From: Trachythela sp. YZ-2020
Taxonomy: Eukaryota > Cnidaria > Anthozoa > Malacalcyonacea > Clavulariidae
Direction of reading: 5' to 3'
DNA length: 64,000 nucleotides
Assembly: GCA_016169945.1 (NCBI GenBank)
Contig: JADLSH010000215.1
Location: 682,001 to 746,000, forward strand
The position numbers were made by a program, and so were the translations under genes. Below are positions 47,310 through 59,600 of this stretch, piece by piece (position 1 is the first letter of the stretch; each line of letters opens with the position of its first letter). Under the pieces are notes generated by a model. It did no database searches. It was not told the origin of the DNA and saw only the letters and a program-made list of their open reading frames with translations.

Positions 47310-48992
47310 TCACATTCCCAAGCCTTCTAAGTAATCTGCGATCACAGCAACTCCTTTATTTGTATTTCCTTGTTGACAGCCTTCACCAGTGTGGCCGATC
47401 ACGATAGCAGTCTTGGTACATTGTATTGTAAGAGCGCCATGATCTTTCTTCTTTCCAAAGACTATTTTGTCATCTTCTACTCTCAAGAATTGGTACTTTA
47501 CACCTTCTAAGTGAATGCCATTGGCCATGAATGTGGAGAAGTCCTTGCTCTTGAAGGCTCTGGCAATATTTGCACCTTCACTTCCCTGGAGCTATACAAG
47601 ATCATAAAGAAATTGTTGTCACACTTCTCACATTCAGTCTGGCAGCAACCAATACTCAAGGGGTTTCTATATAGCTAATTCGATTAAGGTTGTCCTTTCA
47701 AAACTGCAAAACCTTGATCTCTAAATGCAAAAAGCACAATGGACGTGCATATGTAATCGAGTAAGAATGGAGACATGGAAATTGTGTTTGCGACATGCTA
47801 CGAACAAATAGAAACATTAAGGAAGACACATAAACACATCCATCTCATGGTATTTCTTGAATACCTCAACAGTAACTTGTCAGCTGCTTTTTAGCTATTG
47901 TACATATTTCAATACTTTTTTGTCGAAAACACACTGAATTTTGAGTATATGGAAAATGATTTTATGCACTATGTTTTTTTACCTCACCCAGCAAAATAGG
48001 TGGCCATACACACGTTATTTTTTTGGACGGCCAGTTTTGACATCCTGGCTAAAAGCCTGATGAACGAACCCTTCTTGTAATTTTACCCAGTCCAAAACCA
48101 CATGATTTTACTTGCCAGGGGGAAATGTTGGGCATTAGTTAAATCGTCTTCAAATTAACTGTCCTGACAAAGGGGCCTTGTTGGAAAATGGTGATAATTT
48201 AAGTGCAAGAGTCACAGGAAATGCCCCCAGCCCCTCCCCCTCCCAAAGAAAAAACAAAATTGGGGGCTCTCCGGGCATATTTCCTGGGTAATTTAGCCCC
48301 TTCATCAGAAATTTGGCAGCTCAAATAGATTATGGCCTCATTTTTGAACTGCCAAAATGGTCCCACTCAGCTACGAAAGGAATAAGTGTCATATATATGC
48401 ATTTGCCCAACCATGCTGTCCCATTTGACTTCAATCTCCACTACGTTAGTCACTATTAATGCAGAAAATGATACTAGTATGTGCTAAGCAAATGAAATGA
48501 AACAATCCATACCATTTTCAAAAGTTACGGAACCTTGCCAGTGAGTAATTTAAAAAAATACAAAACAGAAATTATTTTTTTCAACGCAAAAGCATTTTTT
48601 TCAACGTTTCGATCATCCTGACGATGACTACAAAATAGTCGAAACGTTGAATAAAAATGTTAAAAGTTTTCGGGGCGTCCATTGTTTTGTATTTTGTACA
48701 ATTTTTGCCTGCCATTTCATTTTTGACTTGGCAGTTCAAAATTATTCTCGACTGCCATTTCTCAAATATGGCCTGTTTTGGCCATTGGTCAAAACTGCTT
48801 AACTATTTCGTTAGTTTCCTACTTTATAACTTTGAAGTGGCCAATACAAACCTTTAAAGAATACGCATGTCCTGCAGTTGTCCATGATGCTCCGCCATCT
48901 AAACCAATTATACATGCCTTATCTGCATGACATGTTCCACTTGTATCCTTAGTTTGGCCCACAAGGTTATCAAGATAGCTGTCCCAACTCAT
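47310..48992 (-). CDS. PFN: Profilin
   Basis: Exons in transcript order are 48852-48992 (47 codons) and 47310-47591, giving 140 aa, normal for invertebrate profilins. It starts MSWDSYLDNLVGQ, the conserved N-terminal helix that helps bind poly-proline. The ACIIGLDGGASWTTA strand and KTAIVIGHTGEGCQQGN near the end are typical. It ends KGVAVIADYLEGLGM. Profilin binds actin monomers, exchanges their nucleotide and delivers them to formins and Ena/VASP through poly-proline. The donor of exon 1 is GTTTG and the acceptor of exon 2 is TTGTATAG. A second intact last exon lies 1.9 kb downstream. Confidence 0.95.
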
Positions 48993-51900
48993 TTTTATTC
49001 TGTAGGATTCCTAAAAGGTAGAAAAAAATCTATTGATCTACCAGTTTATATCTGCCTTTTTAGAAGTTAACCCTTTAAGCCGCAATGCTCCCTAATGCGC
49101 CCACTTTGTCATTTTACTCCGTCTATTACGCCAGACGATTTTACTCGTCAAGGGGAAAGTGTTCGGCATCAATGGGATAATGTTGCTTTTTCGTTGGAAT
49201 GTCCATCAATATAATTGATTTGTATGCAGATTTCCTGGTTCTTTAGGAGCCCTTTCTCTTCCATTTGTTTGTGGAAGAAACAAGGTCGGCATTCAGCAAG
49301 GTCGGCATTCAGCAATGCCGACATGTAATGCCGACCCCAATCCAGTTCTTCCCAGCAGAATAATTTTTGTCATCGTTCGTTTCGTGTTTCCGTGCAGGGT
49401 GTTTGTGCAACACCAGACGGCTGCATGACTTTGTCAGCATATATACGGTCGTAGGAAACATGATATTTGGAATGTGTGCTTACTAGTGCTTGCAGCTGAT
49501 CTGAAATTGTATTCTGGAGGTAGAAACTGAAAGTGGCCTCAAAAAATGCAGAGAGTTTCCGACCTGGGTCAGATTTAGGTCAGCATTTTTTTGCCGACCT
49601 CAATTTTGATGCTTTATCCCCTCCCCCAAGTAGGCCTGTACACTTTCTCATATGAAATGAATGCAATTTTTACAAGAAAGAGGCTAGAAGGCTGTGTTAC
49701 CATGGCCAAAAACAGAAAAACACAGCAAACACGACTTGATTATTTATATAAAGCCATGTCAGCTTATAAAATAGAGTGTTGCTACTTTGCAACAGACAGA
49801 ATTTGCTACTATTTATGTCATAAGAAAGTTTGTAAAACCTAGTTGTGGGAATTGTTAAAGTGATCTGCAATGTTTATGAAAACAGGTGATATGTAATGAC
49901 GACCGTATTTACGTCAAAATAGCCTTTAAATGCCAAGAGTCCCTAAAATTGACCATAATGCGAGCATAACTGGAACCGTGCTTTTGGCTATTGTGGGAAA
50001 TTGGAAGGAACATGGCCCGGAAATTTAGAAACAAGAGAAAAACGTCTGCCAGATTTCTGATATTTTGAAAGATCCATCAAGACTAAGGACAGCTTTCTTA
50101 ATCTGATCCAACTGGCACGACACAATTGTCCATCTGAAAGTTCTAGCTACCCTCTGAATCTGATCGGATCAATTTGGATCAGATTTGCACACCTCTATTC
50201 CAGAAAAGATCCAGGAAATTTGTGATGTCCGGGGAGGGTAAAATCAACATCTGAGTATGTTAACTTCCCATTTCCTTCATGGGTGAGATGCTTGTTCTTT
50301 GTGAAAGGACCCATTCGACAAGAAGCAATCAGGATAATATTAACAGGCCGAAACATATGTTATACCATTTTTAGGCATGTTATATACCTTTCCAAACATA
50401 CAAGTTACATAGTCATAATTACCCTCAATTAAGTTAATATTTTTAATAAAATATTTTTAAACTCAATTATTGAATAATTTTGTACTTCTAGCTACTTGAT
50501 ACCCATATGTACACGCTTTAAAAGTGATTGTTTGCAATATAAACTGTACCAATATTTTGCAACTTTTATATCAATATTAATACCACACCACTTCCTTGAG
50601 TTTCCCTGTTGTTTCAAATAGATGGGTGCTTTGTCTAATTAATAGACTTTTAACATAGTTTCAGCAATGTACAAGACTTATTAGCACCCCAAAACAAGAC
50701 ATATCAACTTACAAAACTGCAACAGAAATAAACAGGCGTAGGGCAAAGTTGGCAAATGAGTCTGTTTGGTAGTTTAGGCAAGCGCATGAAGCATTAAATT
50801 AACTCTGCACACAGATTTGTCAGGCTATTGTTGCGAAATTATGCTAAAGCTATAAAGTATTTGATAGAAAAACGTGGCGATAAGTATTTTGCTTTTAGCA
50901 CGGCCGAATTAAAAAGTATTTTGCTTTTAGCACGGCCGAATTAGCAGTGAAAACTTTAAGCAACAGGAAAAAGGTGGGACCGGGTTTTCTTCGTTTATTC
51001 AACAACCTGTTGGTGAAGCATTGCGACAAAACGACGACCTACCGAAAAATACTGCCAGGCATAAAAACTACATAATAACAACTACTAAAATTTCTCAATT
51101 TCGCACCTCGTAAAATTTGGGTTAATTCTAGCTCAAAAGTCGTAAATCGTTTGCCGTATTTCGAAATACTTCGCTTGAAACGAAGACAGGAAGCGATTAT
51201 AAATGCAAGCAAACTGATATTTCGTCTCGGATTCGAGTGAATTCAAGCATACAGCTGGCAGGACACGAGACGAAAATATGTACTTTGGTGCTTCTGAATT
51301 ACCACTTTTTAAAACTTCCAAAACGATTCAATTGTCGAGTTGTTAAACAATTTCTGCCTGTCAAAAAGAAAGGCAAATTTAAACTGCTAATACAAAGCGA
51401 AATAGCTAACTGCTGGAAAGCATAAAACGACGACCCAGGAAGCAGAAATATCGCCGAATATAAAATTCCTACACAGACATTGCTATAAATACCAGCCACC
51501 CATCGAATCAATTCCGAGTTTAATAGCAGCATGCTCAGTTATAGCACTTTTATTGTAATATAATTGATCAAAAAGCTAGTAACTACGCTTTAAATCACTG
51601 TGTCTCGTTGTAGTAGGAAGAATTCTGTCATTTTTGGGTCAGACAAGAAGTTCTTGTACCGGTGACGAATGCACTCATGTTACAAAATGCTTACCGAAAT
51701 GTGGTTAAAATACACTCGCAAAAGGCGAATAAAACGCTACATACCTTTGTGAAGATTATTGTAAATCCGAGAAGGATAGATGTGCTACGTTGGCAGTTCA
51801 CACAGCAAGGACAATGCGAATTGCAGTCGAAAACCAGAGTGGTCGGTTGGTTATGATGCCAAGCTCGCCAGGAAAAGGAAACGCGTTCAGACTTCAGATT

Positions 51901-53663
51901 CCCAACCAACGCCTTGTCTTGTCATGCTTTTTATGGGCACGACAAAAATACCCAGGGTGGGGTACCTTGAATACAAATAAAACCCCAGTCCTAAAAAAAA
52001 GAAACAACGCTCTACAGACAACAACTCGTAAAATATAAAGAAAATCTTTCCTACAAATCTCTAGCCGAAAACTGAAAGGAAAAACTGTGAAATAATTCTG
52101 AAAATTTGAAGATACATAGTTTGCACTCTTACCCCTCCCCGGTAAGTTATCCGAAAAATTCATGCGATGGTCACGTGATGGCATAGTTAACGCATGCGTG
52201 GGCAAAACGGAATTTCGTAACCATTTCCGCCTACGTATATCTATACGGAAAACAATTAGACAAATTTTGCAAATTTCAATTTCGTTATAAAGCTATAAAA
52301 TTGAAATATAAACAGGGAAAACTGGAATATTGAATTTGTTGTTTTCCTGAGCGCGTTGCAATAATGTTTCGTGGAAATTTAAATCAAATTAATCGTGTTG
52401 CATGCGTCTATTGTTTGGTCAATAAATAGAGTGAGTTCCGTCGTTGCGCGCCGACCTTCAATTTGTTTGAACAGTTGACAAACAAATTTTACAGTAACTA
52501 TTTTGTAACATTTTAGCACCCACACCAAAAAGAAAGGGAGGGAGAAGAAATATTAGGACTAAATCAGTTATCGACATTCAATTTCACACTTTGTTCTATA
52601 ATTCTTTCTTATTCTTTCTAAATATTTAATAATATAAATATTTAGTAACTAATTAAATAACTAATAAATAATAGTTAATAGTCATAATATAAACCAGCCT
52701 TAGGTCAAGTTGGGTAATTTTGGGGTTAAGTTGACCAAACTGACACTACGTCATTTTTTCAACTTTGAAGTAAAGTTAAAAACTTTGTAACTGACCCTAA
52801 CCCTAAAACCTACCCTAACCCCTCACCCAAAACCTTAACCCTAACCCTAACCGAACTCTAACCAAATTGATGAAGAAAAACCAAGAAAAACGAATATGAA
52901 AATTTTTAAAAATCGGGAAAATTGAGTCAGTTTGATAGATGGAAACAAGTGAAAACCGGTTTATACAGTTAGGAGTAGGTTACGATTAATATTACGATTA
53001 TTTTACTGTCGTTCCAATTGAAGTGTTCCTCAAATATTGATTTGATACATTACATATCAATACATTTGCTCAAAAATTGCTCAACTTCCTGTTTACTAGC
53101 ATACTTGTTCCCAATTGGTCAATCAGTCACTGAAATGAGACGCCATTGGTCGATTCACACACACACAGGAGTTGATCAATTTTTCAACGAATGAATTGAT
53201 AAACTCTAGGTAATGAATTGATGCAATATTTTAGGAACACTTCAATTGGAACGACAGTAAAAGCTTCAACAAGAACTACGAGTCTACGACATTTGGAGCA
53301 AAGGCCCTTGAGCCAGCAATGCCTACCAGCAGCGGTTACTACCATTACAGTTCCACAAATTTAACTTTTTGGCTTCGTTGGCCAGAAATCATGAACGAGG
53401 TTTTTAGATGAAATTTATGTTAAATATCGTTTCTCTTCTTCCGTGGAAAGACACGGGGAATATTTTATAACCGCAGGTGTCTTTGTAGCCGTTTATTTCG
53501 TGGTTTTAAGCCTTTTAAAACCGGGGAAAATCCGTGCAAATTACCGACTCAGCGTGGCAGGGACTTTCCCTGGGAATTTTGCAAGTTTATTGCTGTAGTT
53601 TGCCGAATTTTGCTGACTGTATGTACTTAGATATCTCTACGTTGAAGAAGAAAGATTTGAAGT
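48993..53663. other. Divergent intergenic region between profilin and MKK3/6
   Basis: No gene is recognised in 4.7 kb. It holds a copy of the GCCAGTTAA-type repeat (49066-49175), an 83-codon open frame at 49591-49842 without family resemblance, and a tandem 30-bp duplication at 50890-50945 (AGTATTTTGCTTTTAGCACG). An inverted pair TGTTCCTAAAATATTG-like / AACACTTCAATTGGAACGAC occurs near 53010-53030 and 53230-53262. Confidence 0.45.
52790..52862. repeat. Interstitial telomere-like CCCTAA tract
   Basis: Repeated CCCTAA with interruptions (CTGACCCTAACCCTAAAACC, CCTTAACCCTAACCCTAACC). Short TTAGGG-type tracts also occur at 40318-40350 and 42900-42940. Such tracts are common in animals with TTAGGG telomeres and do not show a chromosome end. 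Confidence 0.75.
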
Positions 53664-56600
53664 ATGTCTGGGGGAAGGAGACACCCTGGCGATGGCAGTA
53701 AGTTCAGTTAATATTATGAAGAAATTTTGTTCATATATGACAGTGAAATATGAGAATAATTATTAGTAACCTGTTTTGATAATATTGACACCAAACCACA
53801 ACTATTTATACTGCTTTTGATTTATTTCATTGTTGGATGATGAATATCTGTTGGTGGTAATTAAATATGTTTAGGTTGTGTGAAAAGTATAATTGGTTAC
53901 TAATTATATATAATTTGACTCCCTAATTCACATAGGACTATAGGAGTGCTGGAGTGGATAGATTCAAAACCGTATTTAAGGCCATTTTTAATACAGGATG
54001 CAATTTTTTCTGTAACTTGTGAGAGAAATTGTGAGCATGAATCTTTTACTTTGCCGATATGTTTATTGCTAAACATACCCAGAAGGCAACAAAGAAATTA
54101 ATAAGGATGATAATATTGGTGGAGTGAAACGTGGCCGACCAAGTTCACCGTTTTTCTGTGCGTACATTTCTACATAACATGGCTCTGTGCAGAAATTGCG
54201 TTGCAAGTGTTACATGGCTTTTAGACAATTTCATGTTTCAAGTTCACATGGGACACATTGACATCAGACACATTTGAGCACAGCTAACCACACAAATTCC
54301 TGTATGAGTTTATATGGAACCAGACAAATTTGAGCATAGCAAAGTAGAAAACCACACAAATATCAGTGTGAACAAATCGAAGAGGACAAATTCTTTAGTA
54401 CAATGTATTTGCTGTCCAATAGTAACAAAATTTGGAAGGAAACGGCCTGCCATTTTGTTTTTTCCAAGCAGTGTTTCTACTTTTACAAATTGAAATTTCC
54501 TTTCATTTTGCAAGTGAATTTTTCTTCACTACCCTGGGATTAGGGTCTGTACGTACCGATATGAACAGGCTTTGTGATTGGTTGGTTATGACAATAAAAG
54601 GCAATAAACTATAGAAATCGTCTTTCAAAAGAACGAGTCATAAACACTGATCACTTTTGTTTCAGAAGACCAATCACAAAACGTCTTCATACTAGGTAGG
54701 TACTTACCGTGGGATTATGATCTTGGTTTGCTGGGAATGCATGACAACACCATTTTTCCCCACACCCATCCTGATCTAGACATGCGATTTATTGACAAGG
54801 TGTACCTTGTGTATTATTTACATTGGGAGTTAAGGTCCCCTAAAGTGTTTTCAGCAGACAGAATTTCAAGAATAGGCGTCTGTGCTCAAAATTTCCGCAT
54901 GGAAGACGAATATAGATTTTGCAAATAAACAAAGAGATAGGTGGCTGTGAAAGGCCTAATAGGCGGTAACTGCCTTCTATTGAAAACACTGCCCCTACCA
55001 CATTAACAGACAGACCACGCATCAATGATTGATGTTTGTTGTGTTTTAGGGAAAAAGCCTAAAGCACCACGACCGAAGTTTGACTTTTCGCAAAACCATC
55101 CAGCCAAGTCTACGTCACCAATGTAAGTATTTTACAGAAGCATGTGTCGATTTAGTCCCTATCGAGCGAGATGCCGAGAAAAATCTTGTCTATTTAGTAG
55201 TTCAAGAATCATGGATGTCTGCTTCTCCTTAAAAGTTGTGGCAGCGCGCTTATAGAATAGATGGCAACGTTTCCTTGTTTGTTTATACGCAACGATTGTA
55301 CAAATAATTTTGTCTGTCTACGCTTGCCTGGTACTATCAGATAACAATTGCCTGTCCTAAGGCTTCGTTATGAAATTTTTAATGTCTAGTATTTCTACTG
55401 AAAGGATGTGTGAAAAGGCGAATATGGCTGAAAATCACTCAAAATCACGTTTGGGAATTTTCCTTTCTTTTTAACAAAGCCCTGAAACCGGTATGCCAAT
55501 AATATTATTGGTGTAATTGTCGGATATACTGACACAGGAAATTTGTCATACCAAACATCTGTTTTTGCAGGCGTCGTTAAAATATGCGAGTGTTGCTCGC
55601 AGGCACTTTTTGAATTTGTACAGACAAATTTATAAATCCTGACACGACGCACTAAAATACGATGCATTTTTGCATGCAAATGAGAATATTATAATATTAA
55701 TAGCTCTTTTTAGTGCATTCTCATTAATTTCATTTTCACCAAAGTGGTGTTTTTATTATATCTTGTGAAATACTGAGAGTTATAAGACAAGCTATATCTC
55801 GCTAGAATCTTTGAACAACGAGGCATATTTTGGTGTATAGTTTGTTGTTTTAGCATGTCTATAAATATGCATATGTAAACGCTTAAATAAATACATGGCA
55901 TAACTTTGTGTGGAAAATTGTATTGCATGTTGTACTAGAGCCCAGTGACGGACACTTTCTGAAATATTGGGGGTTGCAAACTTAAGTTGGCAACATATAA
56001 CCCATTAAAACATTTTTGCTTAAATTTCATGCAAATTTAGATCTATATATCGTTGTTTTTGGGTGTTTTTTTTACATCTACTACACTATAATTGTAGTTT
56101 ATTTTGTAAATAGCTTAAGCATATGCTACGTATTTAGTTATTCTACTTGTATGTATAGCACTATAAGTATCCGTTCTGTCCTTAAGTCTTAACACTGCTT
56201 TTATTGGTTTTATGAATTTTGTTATTTTTACTTAGATAAAACTAGGAGCCTTAAATAAAAGCCGGTATAGGTTTCCAAAGGTCTCTAGCCCTCTGTGTAT
56301 ATATGAAAGAAAAAAAATATTGTAAATAATTAATATGTAATTTGGGCGAAATTAATCTTAAAAAAATCATTAATGCAGCTTTGTTACACAGTTAGTCAGC
56401 TATCATCCAAAGGCTTTGAGAAATTATTGGGAGGGGCAGCCACCCCCTTGGCCCACCCTAGTGTCTGCCACTGCTAGAGACAAGATCACCAAACCCTTGA
56501 TATCCAAAACTTGGTATGGTACAATTTACTATTTCCCTACATGCTAGATATTGTGAATCAATGTTTTATTTTTTCCTCCAAGAACTCCTAGAAATCTGAC

Positions 56601-59600
56601 AGACACAACAACTTTGACTATAAATGGAAAGGTACAGTTAGTGTTATCTCATAGAAAGGGTCAGGGTTGTAACTAGTGGGGAATGTTGGTGAGATATTTG
56701 GGGGCCCGGGGCAAAAAAATAACATTGAGAAGCTATTTTCCATCCTGAAAGATTTTTGGAGTCATGCGCTTGTTTAGAAAACTGATTTCTGTACCCTTGA
56801 ACTTCTGGATTATGTCCTGTAGTCTTTAACGTTTTAAGTAATCAATCTGCATTCAGCACTAAAATATTTGAAATTTGGAAATCTATGGTCTCAGGAATGC
56901 CAAATTCCTGCATTCTGAGAGACTATTTACTGAGTAATATATCTCCATATTTTACTTCATTTCCATTTGGGGCCCCCTTTAGTTGGGTGCCCAGGGAAAA
57001 TTGTGCCCTTTGCCCCGCCCCCCCCCTGGTCGGCCCTGGTCAAGACGCAACTTCAGAAATGTCTACAATTGTAGGACTGCATTCTCTGACAACTACATTC
57101 TCTCAATTCTATTTATTTGCCACCAAATACAAAGCTACTCGTATGATGAAAATAATTAACATAATTATTTTCTCACTCTGATAACTGCAGGTTAACCACC
57201 ACCTGTTGTGTGATAGTGCTTGGTGAAACCTTAGTACCTAAATACAGTTATTAGCTGATTGTCAATAAGCCAGTTCGAAGTTTCGACTGCGCATTTGAAT
57301 CATAACATGTAGCTAAGACTGGAAGAATTAAGATATGCATATCAAAGTATTCAACTGTTCAATCATTCATTTGTATATGCAAAAGTTGCTCGAAGAACAA
57401 TTAGTTTCCTCAAAAGGTTGAATCACTTTCGACTACAAAATATATTCCCTTAAGGTGGCTCTCTACAATTTTTGAAATATTGTAAATTTATGATTTAGAT
57501 TGAATTTTCTCGAAGAACTGTTATTTGCCACATATAATGAGCAGCATTCTAAGAGTCGGAAATTGTTCACAAAAATGACGTCATTACCGTTGCTATGATA
57601 ACAATGACGTTTCAATATGGCCGACATTTTAGCTTTTAACGCACTTTATTCGAAAAAAACGCCTGGTTACCCCATATTTTTTTTTCATAAAACATTTTCG
57701 TCTAGTACAGTAGATTATCTGAACAAGTTTAAAAGAATTCTGTAGAGCCAAATTTAAAAAAAATTAATAAACATGATTTTTCGTTATAAATATTTTTTGG
57801 CTCTACAGAATTTTTTAAACTAGTTCAGATAATCTATTTTTCTACAGGAAAACGTTTCATGAAATAAAAAATGGGAGTAACCAGGCGTTTTTTAGAGTAA
57901 AGTGCGTTAAAAACCAAAATGTCGGCCATATTGGAACGTCATTGTTACCATAGCAACGGTAATGACGTCATTTTTGTGAACAATTTTCAGCTCTTAGAAT
58001 GTTGCTCAATATAAGTCAAACAATTTTTGTTTTGTAACAAGTAAAAATTATTCAAAAAGTTTGATCTACATCGTAAATTTTCCCCATTTCAAAAACATTG
58101 TAGGGAGCCACCTTATGTGCATGTATGAGCCACCTTATGTGTTTATTTTGCATTACACAGAGACAAAATATGGTAGTACGAAAGTTATTTAATGACAGTT
58201 CTATTGTGGCTATATGTGAAACACAAATGAATGACTAAACGGTTGACTACTTTGATATGCATATTCTAATTCTTCCAGTCTTAGCTACATGTTATGATTC
58301 AACTGTAATTTTATCCCTACGCAGAACGCGTCATTTGGTTGCGCAGTGGAAACTCCGAAATGGCTTATTTCTGCTTAATTTTTAAGGAATTTGACTGCAA
58401 AGCAGAAGATTTGAAAGACTTGGGCGAGTTAGGTCATGGTGCGTATGGAGTCGTGCAGAAGATGAAGTTGGAATCCACTGAAACCTTGATGGCTGTCAAG
58501 GTGAAAAACTGTCATCTCTGTTTTCTACTTATTTATTTAATGTCGATTACGCAGGGTGTGATTTAAGATTTTTTTTCATCGTTTAGCGTGCTCAATACAG
58601 GGTGTCTCAAAAAAACCGCAACCCTTTGAAATCAGATATTTTTAGAATTTGCATGATTCAGCACTAATTGATCCCAAGGGTGCGTAAACACAATATATAC
58701 AGGGTGTATAAAAAAAACGCAACCTCGGAATTTCCCAAGAAATCCACTTTGTTCTTAAGCACAAAAGATTTTAGGACCCTGGGGAATTTAAAATAGTAAT
58801 ACGACCTATTAGTAATTCGACAGTTATGCTCCTGGAATACGATTAGAAGCTATTTTAAATTCCCAGGGGCCTAAAATCTTTTGTTCTTAAGAACAAAGTG
58901 GATTTCTGGGAAATTCCGAGGTTGTGTTTTTTTTGCTACACCCTGTATAGCTACAGTATAACGTGGACAATTAGAACGTATTTTCAAATCCCAGGAGCAT
59001 AATAAGTTGCACAGGCATTGAAATGCTAATTAGCAGTGGCTGTTATGAAAATTATAGGTTGCAGTTTTTTTTGAGACACCCTGTAGAGTTATTGAGCACG
59101 CGGGAAGTTGGGAAAGCACGCAAAAGCGTATAAGAGCTGGTCGAGGCGCTGCCGTGACGAACTCTAGTAGGGCCACTCATTTGAAATTTTGTGTGGCCGC
59201 TCAATACGCATTGGCAGCCAGTCAATTGCTTTTTCTGGCCAATAAGCAAGCTGGACTAACTTTCCTGGCCAGTAAACTGCATATTTTTGCATAAAAAGCC
59301 GGCTACATGTTGCATCGCCGAGTGGCCGTACTGGTCGTCTCTATACTGTGGCTTGAGTGCTCTCCCAACTTCCAAAGTGTTATGATATATAAACAACACA
59401 AAAATAGCGTGAAAAAAAATTAAATTTCTGTTCTTAAATTCCGCGCTTTTTAGCATGCTCAATCGAGTATTGAGCACGCTTTTCAGCCAATCAAAAACGT
59501 TATTATAATGCTCAATTCAACATATAGCTCGGCTCACACGTACTTGACAGGTATTAAAAGGTCTAGAACCCAGAGAATAAACCTCGAAGCTCCTTTAGAC

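Noticed and set aside
52790..52862. Chromosome end or telomere fusion
   Set aside because: The CCCTAA tract is short and degenerate, with unrelated DNA on both sides and genes continuing.
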